From Herbidospora daliensis (GTDB lineage: Bacteria > Actinomycetota > Actinomycetes > Streptosporangiales > Streptosporangiaceae): a stretch of 64,000 nt of DNA. Position 1 is the first letter of the stretch, and every line of letters begins with the position of its first letter. This document shows, one piece after another, positions 49,790-57,628 of this stretch. Made by a program: the position numbers and the translations under genes. The notes under the pieces were generated by a model. That model was not told where the DNA came from, did no database searches, and worked only from the letters and a program-made list of their open reading frames with translations. Where the stretch lies: contig NZ_BBXF01000001.1 in NCBI RefSeq assembly GCF_001570585.1, positions 985,691 to 1,049,690 on the forward strand. The letters are read 5' to 3'.

Positions 49790-52246
49790 TCACAGCCGGG
49801 GGTCGACAGGCTCACACTCCAGGGCGAGAACGGCGAAAACCGCCTCGTGAACGCGGTGGAGCGGCTCACCGGCCGCCAGTCGCGACAGCGCCTCGACTCC
49901 CAGGCTATGCTCGCGCAGCGCCAGCGACCGCTTCCGGCCGAGGAAACGTTTGCGCAGCTCGTCGAGCGATTCCAGGTAGTCGGGGCCGTAGATGATGCGC
50001 AGGTACTCGGGCCCGCGCACCTTGACGCCCGGCTGCACCCGGCCGCCGGGGTGGGCGACCGGCTTGACCACCATGCCCTCGCCGCCGGCGTCGGTCAGTT
50101 CCGTCCACCACTCCACCGCCGCCGTGCGCTGGTCTTCCCGCTCCAGGTCCACGTACGTGTGCCGGGTGCCGAGCACCAGCGGATGGACGACCGTGGCCAG
50201 CCGGTCGAGGTGCCAGTCGTGCGGCCGGGTAACGGCGGTGGCGCCCTCGGCGCAGGCGAGGATCTGGAACGGGGCGAAACGCAGACCGGAAACCCCGGAA
50301 ACGGGCTCGCAGTAACGGGCATACGCCTCGCGGAACCGGGCAGCGTTGATCTCGCGGCGCCGGGCGCGGTCCAGTATCGATCCCACATCCAGACCGCGTC
50401 CGGCCGCCGCCTCCAGGACGCCCACCGCGACGGGCAGCGCGGCCCCGGCGGCGGCGCCGACCGAGGCGTACTGGTCGCGGATCAGCTCACCGGCCTTGGC
50501 CGACCAGGGCAGCAGCTCGCCGTCGAGCACCAGCCACGGCGAGTCCTCCAGCAGCGGGGCGAACGCCTCGCGCAGCCCGGCGACGAACCGGTCCTGCAGG
50601 TCGCCGGCGAAGAAGGGGCGGCCGGTCCGGGTGAAGACCGTGCCGGTGCCCTCGATCCCGAACCGCTCCTGGGCGTCGGCGGGGGTGCGGGCCAGCACGA
50701 CGACCGCCCGGGAGCCCATGTGCTTCTCCTCGCACACCACCCGGGTCACCCCGGCGGCGGCGAACTCGGCGAAGGCCTCGTCGGGGTGTTCGAGGTAGCC
50801 GTCCTTCTTCGAGGTCTCCGGCGGGGCCATGGTCGGCGGCAGGTAGACCAGCCAGCGCGGGTCGACCGCGAACCGGCTCATGATCTCCAGGGCGGCGGCG
50901 GCGTTCTCCTCCCTGACCTTGATCGTGCCGCCGGAGGTCTCGACGTAGCGGTCGCCGGTGACGTCGCCGATGTCCAGGACGTCGGGCTCCCGGCCCCGCG
51001 AGGCGAGCGGCCGGGCGGGCTCGTACCAGACCTTCTCGGCCGGGACCGAGACGAGTTCCCGCTCGGGGTAGCGCAGCGCGGTGAGCCGGCCGCCGAAGAC
51101 GACGCCGGTGTCGAGGCAGATGGTGTTGTTGACCCACTCGGCGACGGTGGTCGGGGTGTGGCCGTAGACGACCGCCGCCCGGCCCCGGTACTCCTCGGCC
51201 CACGGGTAGCGGACCGGCAGGCCGTATTCGTCGGTCTCGCCGGTGGTGTCGCCGTAGAGGGCGAACGACCGCACCCGCCCCGAGGCGCGGCCGTGGTAGG
51301 CCTCCTTGAGGCCGGCGTGCGCGACCACCAGCTTGCCGCCGTCGAGGACGTAGTGGCTGATGAGGCCCGTCATGAACGCCTTGGCCCGGCCGGTGAACTC
51401 CTCGTCTTCGAGGGCGAACTGCTCCAGCGACGTCTCCAGGCCGTGGGCGACCCGGACCTTGCGGCCGTTGAGGGCGCGTACCAGCTTCTGCTCGTGGTTG
51501 CCCGAGACGCACAACGCGGTGCCGCGCTCGACCATGTCCATGACCCGGCGCAGCACCCCCGGGCTGTCGGGGCCCCGGTCGACGAGGTCGCCGACGAACA
51601 CGGCCGTCCGGCCGTCGGGGTGGACGCCGTCGGCGTAGCCGAGGGCGGCCAGCAGGGCGTCCAGCTCCGAGGCGCAGCCGTGCACGTCGCCGACGATGTC
51701 GAACGGCCCGGTCAGCTCGGTCTTGTCGGTCCACGCCTTCTCGTAGGAGATCACGGCGTCGTCGATCTGGTCGCCGCGCAGCACGTGGACGCGGCGGAAC
51801 CCGTCGCGGGAGATCTTCGACAGCGACTGCCGCAGGTCATTACGCTGCCGCCGGATCACGTGGGAGCCGAAGTCGCGGTCGGGCCTGACCGCGTTGCGGG
51901 CGACCGCGACCTCCTCGGGCACGTCGAGCACGATGGCGTCGCACAGCACGTCATGGCTCTTGGCCAGCGCCACCAGCGCCTGCCGGGCCTTCCACTGGAC
52001 GTTGGTCGCGTCGACCACGGTCAGCAGGCCGCGCCGCAGCCGCACGCCGACGATGTGGTGCAGCAGGTCGAACGCCGCCGGGGTGGCGGCCTGGTCGTTC
52101 TCGTCGTCGGCGACCAGCCCCCGGCAGTAGTCGGAGGAGATGACCTGGGTCGGCTTGAAGTGCTTGCGCGCGAAGGTGGACTTGCCGCTGCCGGACACCC
52201 CGACCAGCACGACGAGCGACATCGCGGGGACGCTGATCTCGGTCAT
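49790..52246 (-). CDS. pnkp: Bacterial polynucleotide kinase-phosphatase-ligase (Pnkp)
   Basis: An 818-residue RNA-repair enzyme with three domains. The 5'-kinase is residues about 10-165, with P-loop LVGVSGSGKSTFARKHF. A calcineurin-like 2',3'-phosphatase is about 180-430, with FDIVGDVHGCASELDALLAA, VFVGDLVDRGPDS and CVSGNHEQKLVRAL. A C-terminal ligase-type adenylyltransferase has Lys about 507 in VVCEEKHMGSRAVV. Its stop region ends at 49790. It is coupled to hen1 by an ATGA overlap (52243-52246). Together they repair RNAs broken by ribotoxins, leaving a 2'-O-methyl mark at the junction. Confidence 0.93.
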   Translation of the reverse strand: MTEISVPAMSLVVLVGVSGSGKSTFARKHFKPTQVISSDYCRGLVADDENDQAATPAAFDLLHHIVGVRLRRGLLTVVDATNVQWKARQALVALAKSHDVLCDAIVLDVPEEVAVARNAVRPDRDFGSHVIRRQRNDLRQSLSKISRDGFRRVHVLRGDQIDDAVISYEKAWTDKTELTGPFDIVGDVHGCASELDALLAALGYADGVHPDGRTAVFVGDLVDRGPDSPGVLRRVMDMVERGTALCVSGNHEQKLVRALNGRKVRVAHGLETSLEQFALEDEEFTGRAKAFMTGLISHYVLDGGKLVVAHAGLKEAYHGRASGRVRSFALYGDTTGETDEYGLPVRYPWAEEYRGRAAVVYGHTPTTVAEWVNNTICLDTGVVFGGRLTALRYPERELVSVPAEKVWYEPARPLASRGREPDVLDIGDVTGDRYVETSGGTIKVREENAAAALEIMSRFAVDPRWLVYLPPTMAPPETSKKDGYLEHPDEAFAEFAAAGVTRVVCEEKHMGSRAVVVLARTPADAQERFGIEGTGTVFTRTGRPFFAGDLQDRFVAGLREAFAPLLEDSPWLVLDGELLPWSAKAGELIRDQYASVGAAAGAALPVAVGVLEAAAGRGLDVGSILDRARRREINAARFREAYARYCEPVSGVSGLRFAPFQILACAEGATAVTRPHDWHLDRLATVVHPLVLGTRHTYVDLEREDQRTAAVEWWTELTDAGGEGMVVKPVAHPGGRVQPGVKVRGPEYLRIIYGPDYLESLDELRKRFLGRKRSLALREHSLGVEALSRLAAGEPLHRVHEAVFAVLALECEPVDPRL

Positions 52247-53628
52247 GCCGAGTCCTCCTTGCCGAAGACGGCCATCTGGGTGGGCGAGCCGACCTCGGGG
52301 TCGTCGTCGCCGACGGCGCGGAACTCCACCCGGTAGCCGTAGCGCCCGGCGACGCGGAGGGCCCAGTCGCGGAACTCGGCCCGGGTCCACTCGAAACGGT
52401 GGTCGGGGTGGCGCAGGCCGGTCAGGTTCTCGTAGCGCGGGTTGTACTCGGCGTTGGGCGTGGTGACCAGCACGTAGGTGGGCTTGGCGGCGCCGAAGAC
52501 GACCCGCTCCATGGCCGGGAGCCGGGGCGGGTCGAGGTGCTCGACGACCTCCATCAGGACGGCGGCGTCGTATCCGGCGAACCGGGCGTCGGTGTAGGTG
52601 ACCGACCCCTGGAAGAGGTCCACCCGCTCGCGGGTCCGGCTCCCCATGCGGTCGAGCTTCAGCTTGCGGGCCGCGACCATGAGCGTGTGGGCCGACACGT
52701 CCACCCCCGTGATCTTCGGTACGCCCTGGTCGAGCAGGGCCGTGATCAGCTGCCCCGACCCGCAGCCGAGGTCGATGACGCTGCGTGCCTGGAGCTCGGC
52801 GAGGGTCGCCACGACGGCGTCGCGGCGCAGGGTGTTGAGGGGGATGCGCACCTCCTCCTCGGCCGGCGGCGCCAGCGTCTCCTCGTCGTCGTCGCCCACC
52901 TCGGCCAGCCGGGCGAAGGCGGCCCTGGTCAGGGCGGTCCGGCGGTTGAGGAACCGGCGGGCGATGAGGGTGAGGTCGGGGTGGACGGCCAGCCAGCCCT
53001 CGCCCGCGCGGATCAGCTTGTCGACCTCGTCCTCGGCGATCCAGTAGTGCTTGGCGTCGTCGAGGACCGGCAGCAGGACGTAGAGGTGGTTGAGGGCGTC
53101 GGCCAGCCGGAGCTCGCCCGTGAGCGTGAGGGTGACGTAGCGGGAGTCGCCCCACTCGGGGAAGGCGGGGTCGAGCGGGATCGGGTCGGCGGTGACGTCC
53201 CAGCCCATCGGCTCGAACAGGCGCCGGGCCAGCGCGGGCCCGCCCCGGCACGGCAGCGCCGGCAGCGTGATCTCCAGCGGGATGGCGGTCTCGGCCAGCT
53301 CCGGCCGGGCGGCGCACCGGCCCGAGCGGGCGGTCCGGAAGACCTCGGCCATGGCGGTCGACAACAACGACGAGGCGGCGTAGGGGCGGTCGTTGACGTA
53401 CTGGCCCAGGCTGAAGTCGGGGGTCGTCTTGCCGCGGGTGCGCGCGAGGCGTACCGGATCGACGTCGAGCAGCAGCGCGGCGGTGCACCTCTGCTCGGTG
53501 GCCTCGGGATAGAAGACGTGCGCGACGCCGAACGCACGGGGGAACTCCTGCACTCGATCTGGATGCTTGTGCAGCAGGAAGCCGAGATCGGTCGCCGGTT
53601 CACGGGTGGTCGAGATGGTCAGCAGCAC
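52243..53628 (-). CDS. hen1: Hen1 3'-terminal RNA ribose 2'-O-methyltransferase
   Basis: A 461-residue protein. The N-terminal half is the Hen1-specific domain that supports Pnkp ligase activity (LLTISTTREPATDLGFLLHK, DFSLGQYVNDRPYAASSLLS). The C-terminal methyltransferase has the SAM motif VIDLGCGSGQLITALLDQG and the metal-binding catalytic motif LMEVVEHLDPPRLPAMERVV, and ends in HRFEWTRAEFRDWA. GTG start. Hen1 methylates the 2'-OH of the broken 3' end before ligation, protecting the repaired site from recleavage. Confidence 0.93.
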   Translation of the reverse strand: MLLTISTTREPATDLGFLLHKHPDRVQEFPRAFGVAHVFYPEATEQRCTAALLLDVDPVRLARTRGKTTPDFSLGQYVNDRPYAASSLLSTAMAEVFRTARSGRCAARPELAETAIPLEITLPALPCRGGPALARRLFEPMGWDVTADPIPLDPAFPEWGDSRYVTLTLTGELRLADALNHLYVLLPVLDDAKHYWIAEDEVDKLIRAGEGWLAVHPDLTLIARRFLNRRTALTRAAFARLAEVGDDDEETLAPPAEEEVRIPLNTLRRDAVVATLAELQARSVIDLGCGSGQLITALLDQGVPKITGVDVSAHTLMVAARKLKLDRMGSRTRERVDLFQGSVTYTDARFAGYDAAVLMEVVEHLDPPRLPAMERVVFGAAKPTYVLVTTPNAEYNPRYENLTGLRHPDHRFEWTRAEFRDWALRVAGRYGYRVEFRAVGDDDPEVGSPTQMAVFGKEDSA

Positions 53629-53657
53629 AGGGAGAAGTGTGCCCTGCCGAAATGCCG

Positions 53658-53686
53658 GGAGCGACCGGGTTTCCCACGGTCGCTCC
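53658..53686 (-). terminator. Terminator after the LLM oxidoreductase gene
   Basis: GGAGCGACCG (53658-53667) pairs perfectly with CGGTCGCTCC (53677-53686) with a 9-base loop, 14 bases after the LLM gene stop. It separates that gene from hen1-pnkp on the same strand. Confidence 0.75.
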
Positions 53687-53700
53687 GGTGTTCTCCCGTC

Positions 53701-54612
53701 TCAGACGTGCGGCAGGACCTCGCGCGCGATCAGGTCGAGGTGGTCGAGGTCGGACAGGTCCATGACCTGGAGGTAGACGCGCTCGGCGCCCAGCTCGCCG
53801 AAGCGGCCGATCTTGTCGACGACCTCCTCCGGCGTGCCCGCGAGCCCGCCCGAGCGCAGCTGCGCGGGCGACTGGCCGATGGCCTCGGCGCGGCGGGCCA
53901 CCTCGGCCTCGTCGGCGCCGACGCAGACGGTCTGGGCCACGGAGTAGACCAGCGACCGGCCGGTCTCGGCGCTGGCGGCGCGGACCCGGGCGAAGCCGGT
54001 GGCGACGTCGTCGAGGGAGCGGAAGGGGATGTTGTACTCGGCCGCGTAGGTCGCCGCCAGTTTGGGGGTGCGGGTGGCGCCGAAGCCGCCGACGATGATC
54101 GGGAGGGGGCGCTGGACCGGCTTGGGCAGGGCCGGGGAGTCGGTCAGCTGGTAGTGCGTGCCGGCGTACGAGAACGGCTTCTCGGCCGCCCACAGGCCGG
54201 TCACGATCGCGAGCTGCTCCTCAAGACGGTCGAAACGCTCCTTCACCGGGGGGAAGGGGATGCCGTAGGAGCGGTGCTCCACGTCGAACCAGCCGGTGCC
54301 CAGGCCCAGCTCGACGCGGCCGCCGCTCATCTGGTCGACCTGGGCGACGCTGATGGCCAGCGGGCCGGGGAGGCGGAAGGTCGCGGGGGTGACAAGGGTG
54401 CCGAGCCGGATCGTCGCGGTCTCGCGGGCCAGCCCGGCGAGGGTGATCCAGGCGTCGGTCGATCCCGGCCCGGGATCGTCGGCGTCGAACGCCTGATAGT
54501 GGTCGGATCGGAAGAACGCGTCGAACCCCAGCCGCTCGGCCGCCCGCGCGACCGCGAGCAGATCGTCGTAGGTCGCGCCCTCCTGGGGCTCCGTGAAGAT
54601 CCTCAACTTCAT
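53701..54612 (-). CDS. LLM-class F420-dependent oxidoreductase
   Basis: A 303-residue luciferase-like monooxygenase family protein: LRIFTEPQEGATYDDLLAVA, AERLGFDAFFRSDHY, IRLGTLVTPATFRLPGPLAI, DQMSGGRVELGLGTGWFDVE and PLPIIVGGFGATRTPKLAA. Actinobacterial members usually use coenzyme F420. The substrate is unknown. It starts at ATG 54612 and stands alone between a terminator and the divergent GH18-like gene. Confidence 0.87.
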   Translation of the reverse strand: MKLRIFTEPQEGATYDDLLAVARAAERLGFDAFFRSDHYQAFDADDPGPGSTDAWITLAGLARETATIRLGTLVTPATFRLPGPLAISVAQVDQMSGGRVELGLGTGWFDVEHRSYGIPFPPVKERFDRLEEQLAIVTGLWAAEKPFSYAGTHYQLTDSPALPKPVQRPLPIIVGGFGATRTPKLAATYAAEYNIPFRSLDDVATGFARVRAASAETGRSLVYSVAQTVCVGADEAEVARRAEAIGQSPAQLRSGGLAGTPEEVVDKIGRFGELGAERVYLQVMDLSDLDHLDLIAREVLPHV

Positions 54613-54682
54613 TCGGCCATTATCGCCGTCCGGCCCTTGCTAGGGTCCCTTGCGGATAGTAGTCGTCGCGCGACGCTCGGTG

Positions 54683-55663
54683 GTGAATCAGGTGGATTCC
54701 GCTTCTCGGCCCCGCCCCGTGGGCACCCCTCCGCGCGCCCTCGTCGCGGCGGCCGCGACGGCTCTCGTGGGGGCCACGGCCGCCGCCCTCGTGCTGCTGC
54801 CCGCCGAGCCGCTGCCCGAATGGGCCGCGCCGGTGACGCCTCCCGTGGCAGCCGCCCCCGCCGTCGCGGTGGCCCCCCCGCCCGAACGCACCGTGCCCTA
54901 CGTGACGTTCGTCGACGCGATCCGCGCCGAGGGCGGCGTCTCCCGGGCGCCGTCCTACCTGGTCGGCCATGTCAACGCCACGGGGTGCCTCCCGACGTGG
55001 AGCGGCCTGCCGGCCTCGGCGCAGCGCCCCCTGGTGTCGACCCTCCACAAGACCGGCCGCCCCGTGGGCCTGTCGTTCGGCGGCCCCCGCGGCGCCGAAC
55101 TGGCCGCGACCTGCGTGGGCCCCGCCCGGCTGCTGCGCGCCTACCGGTCGGTCCTGAAGACCTACCGCCCCGGGCTGATCGACTTCGAGGTCACCGACTC
55201 GGCCGACCTCGTCACGACCGGCCGCCGCGCCGCCGCGATCCAGCGCCTCCAGGAGGAGGCCCGCCGGGTCGGCTCCGAGCTGATGGTGACGATGACCCTC
55301 CCCGCGACCCGGACCGGCCTGTCGATCGCCGACCGCGCCATGCTCAAGGCCACCCGCGCGGCGGGCGCCGAGATCGGCCGGGTCAACGTGCTGGTCCCCT
55401 TCAGCCCCGGCGCCCGCGACAACCTGCGCGCCCTCGCCGACGCCGCCCACGCCGCCAACCGCCAGCTCACCCGCCTGCTCGACCGGCCGGGCTGGCCCCA
55501 CCTGGGCCTCACCCCGGTCCTGGCCAGCCCCGACGACCTGACGGTCGCCGACGCGAAGACGCTGGTGGCCTTCCAGACCAGGAACAGCCTGGGCGAACTG
55601 TCGATCAGAGGCGCGACCCCGGCGGCGGCGGTCGCCCAGATCCTGACCGCTCCGCGTCAGTAG
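54683..55663 (+). CDS. GH18 chitinase-like secreted protein, catalytic motif degenerate
   Basis: A protein of about 326 residues with an N-terminal membrane or signal segment (ALVAAAATALVGATAAALVL), a Pro/Ala-rich linker and a TIM-barrel domain of GH18 type. VGLSFGGPRGAELAATC matches the SxGG motif. GLIDFEVTDSADLV sits where GH18 enzymes have DxxDxDxE. Here the strand reads D-F-E-V-T, so the catalytic Glu context is lost and the protein is probably not an active chitinase. The start is one of two adjacent GTGs (54680/54683), without a strong ribosome site. Confidence 0.65.
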   Translation: MNQVDSASRPRPVGTPPRALVAAAATALVGATAAALVLLPAEPLPEWAAPVTPPVAAAPAVAVAPPPERTVPYVTFVDAIRAEGGVSRAPSYLVGHVNATGCLPTWSGLPASAQRPLVSTLHKTGRPVGLSFGGPRGAELAATCVGPARLLRAYRSVLKTYRPGLIDFEVTDSADLVTTGRRAAAIQRLQEEARRVGSELMVTMTLPATRTGLSIADRAMLKATRAAGAEIGRVNVLVPFSPGARDNLRALADAAHAANRQLTRLLDRPGWPHLGLTPVLASPDDLTVADAKTLVAFQTRNSLGELSIRGATPAAAVAQILTAPRQ

Positions 55664-56022
55664 CCGACCTCGATCGGGGTGCCCGCCCTGCGGCAGGCCC
55701 CCTCGACCGCCGCCAGCGCCGCCCCCAGCGCCGTGACGTCGGCCGCCTCGGCGGCGAACACGGCGTCGTCCATCAGCGGCGCGACGTCGCCATTGGCGGC
55801 CTGCACGGCACGGTCCATGTGGCGCAGAGCCGGCGTCAGCGCGGCGCGCAACTCGGCGGTCGTGGCCCGGGCGGCGGCACGGAGGTCGTCGGCGGCCAGC
55901 GCGAACTCCAGGCAGGCCGCCGCGTTGACCGGGTCACGCGTCCGGGCGCCGGGGGCGCCGCCGGTCGCGGTGCCGCAGGCGGTCAGGGCCAGGGCGAGGC
56001 CCAGTAGGGCGGTCACTCTCAT
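55657..56022 (-). CDS. Small lipoprotein, unknown
   Basis: A 121-residue lipoprotein: signal VTALLGLALALTACG with lipobox ALTAC, then a helical, Ala-rich domain with two cysteines (AACLEFA and GACRRAG) that could form a disulfide. The ATG at 56022 has GAGGAG upstream. The reading frame stays open a further 230 codons upstream through the repeat array, but I treat that as non-coding. No recognised family. Confidence 0.65.
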   Translation of the reverse strand: MRVTALLGLALALTACGTATGGAPGARTRDPVNAAACLEFALAADDLRAAARATTAELRAALTPALRHMDRAVQAANGDVAPLMDDAVFAAEAADVTALGAALAAVEGACRRAGTPIEVGY

Positions 56023-56174
56023 GAGGCTCCTCGGGGTTCTCCCTCCCAGGGTTGCCCTATGTGTCCAGCGAACGGCCGTTACTGACCGGATTGGTTGGTG
56101 TACCAGGCGCACACGCGGAGAGGCCGAGACGAACAGCACGAGACGCCGGTTCGTGAGCCTCCACGCGACGGGAG

Positions 56175-56690
56175 CGGCGGTCATCCGCATGATCGGCCCG
56201 GCTTCGGCTCGCCGAAGTGGCCCGCTGAGACGCGGGTTCGGGAGTCCCGGCCTGGCGGTGCCCGTGCGCCCAGCCTTCCGCTGGCAGGAGCGACCCGCCG
56301 TGACTCCAGTTCGGGAGCCCGAGCCCGGCAGCGCTCGTGTGGCCGAGCCCATCCGCTCGCCGGAGCGACCCGCCCTGATGCCAAGTTCGAGAGCCCGAGC
56401 CCGGCAACGCTCACATGGCCCAGCCATCCGCTCGCCAGAGCGACCCGCCCTGACGCGGAGTACGGGAGCCCGAGCCGATCCGCTTGCCGGAGTAGCCCGC
56501 TGAGACGCGGGTTCGGGAGTTCGGCTCGGCAGTTCCCCTGCGACCCGGCCTCCTACCCGTCGGAGTGGCCCGCCATGACACCGAGTTCGAGAGCCCGGGT
56601 CCGGCAGCGCTCGCGCCGCCCAGCCTTCCGCTCGCCGGAGCGGCCTGCAGTGACGCCGAGGTCGGGAGTCCGGCGGTTTCCGTGCGCAGG
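56175..56690. repeat. Degenerate ~75-base tandem repeat array
   Basis: About seven imperfect copies, anchored at 56210, 56283, 56358, 56433, 56485, 56559 and 56633 (spacings 73, 75, 75, 52, 74, 74). The core is CGCCGGAGCGACCCGCCNTG followed by ACNCCGAGTTCGGGAGCCCG and AGCCCGGCAGCGCTC. The array fills the space between the two lipoprotein genes; no gene is supported here. The unit is close to a multiple of three, which keeps long frames open by chance. Confidence 0.75.
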
Positions 56691-57332
56691 TCAGGCCGGA
56701 GCCCAGGTCCCACATCCCTGGCTCTTAAAGCTCTCTCCCGTCCGGACCGTCACCTGGAGCTCCTTCGGAGCGTCGCGTATGACGTCGCTGTCCAGGATGT
56801 CGCCATCCACCGACGATTGCTCCCAGTGGCAGTCCGCCGTTCTGCCGCCCGTCGTCGTGTAGGTGCCGGCCATGATGTCCTCGCCGACCCGGTGGACGCC
56901 GTCCCCGAAGCTGAGGTCCGCCGGGCGGCGGGTCTCTCGTTCGGCTTGCTCCTTCACGCGGGCTTCCCTTAAGCCGTCGAGGAACAGGGGGCAAAGGTGC
57001 TCGATCGCAGCGGCGAGCCTCTTGTCTTCCGCCTTACTGTTGTGGACGATCCATTCGGCCGTCGGCGGCTTCCCGCAGAGCGCGCGTCCCTCTTCGAGGA
57101 CGGCCGCGCTGTACTCGGTGGCGCCGTCACGGCTCGTGACGCCATAAGCCGCCTGGAGGTAGGCCCTCTCGACGGCGGTCAGCTTGGTCGGGTCCAGCAG
57201 ACGCGCTGTCGGCGTGGGCGTGGCGGTCTGCGAACCCGCCAGGCCCCCGACGACGGGTCGCGGAGGCTCGACCTCCGATCCACCGCAGCCGACAACCAGC
57301 ACGAGGACCAACAGCGCGGGCGCGTTCCGCAT
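56691..57332 (-). CDS. Lipoprotein with C-terminal beta-rich domain, unknown
   Basis: A 213-residue lipoprotein: signal APALLVLVLVVGCGG (lipobox VVGC), a Thr/Pro linker, then a helical region TAVERAYLQAAYGVTSRDG. A C-terminal domain has HRVGEDIMAGTYTTTGGRTA and DCHWEQSSVDGDILD. The pattern of a Gly-Thr-Tyr strand followed by Cys-x-Trp and a final Cys (SQGCGTW) occurs in many actinobacterial secreted proteins of unknown role. The upstream region holds a perfect 8-base tandem array. Confidence 0.72.
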   Translation of the reverse strand: MRNAPALLVLVLVVGCGGSEVEPPRPVVGGLAGSQTATPTPTARLLDPTKLTAVERAYLQAAYGVTSRDGATEYSAAVLEEGRALCGKPPTAEWIVHNSKAEDKRLAAAIEHLCPLFLDGLREARVKEQAERETRRPADLSFGDGVHRVGEDIMAGTYTTTGGRTADCHWEQSSVDGDILDSDVIRDAPKELQVTVRTGESFKSQGCGTWAPA

Positions 57333-57396
57333 GTCAGTCTCCCCAGATAGGCGTGAACGGCTGGGCTATCTCTGCAGCCGGGTTTGGGAAGCGTCC

Positions 57397-57476
57397 GTGC
57401 TTCCGGGCTTCCGGGCTTCCGGGCTTCCGGGCTTCCGGGCTTCCGTGCTTCCGGGCTTCCGGGCTTCCGGGCTTCG
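57397..57476. repeat. Octanucleotide tandem array, 10 units of GGGCTTCC
   Basis: Ten consecutive 8-base units. Seven are exactly GGGCTTCC, two read GTGCTTCC (first and seventh) and the last ends in G. The array begins 64 bases upstream of the lipoprotein start at 57332. It is prone to slippage and could alter promoter spacing. Confidence 0.9.
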
Positions 57477-57571
57477 ACGGCGTGGAAGTTGTGGGCGACC
57501 CAGGGCTGACGACTGGCGATCATGACGACCGTGCGCACTCCGTACGCAAAGATCTTGGCGCTTGATAGAGC

Positions 57572-57617
57572 GACCTGGAGTTTCGCGCAACGATCGCGAG
57601 GCGCGAAACCCCAGGTC
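57572..57617 (-). terminator. Terminator after the RNA methyltransferase gene
   Basis: GACCTGGAGTTTCGCGC (57572-57588) pairs with GCGCGAAACCCCAGGTC (57601-57617) with one mismatch and a 12-base loop, 11 bases beyond the stop codon. Confidence 0.75.
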
Positions 57618-57628
57618 AGCCGCTCAAC

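Noticed and set aside
56023-56715. Long minus-strand extension of the small lipoprotein frame through the 75-base repeats
   Set aside because: The extension is only Arg/Gly/Pro-rich repeat translation. The real lipoprotein signal and ribosome site start at 56022.
57397-57476. Coding repeat (Lys-Pro-Gly-Ser-Pro-Glu-Ala-Arg units) in the 8-base array
   Set aside because: An 8-base unit gives the same kind of repeat in every frame. No frame has a start with a ribosome site or a conserved domain.
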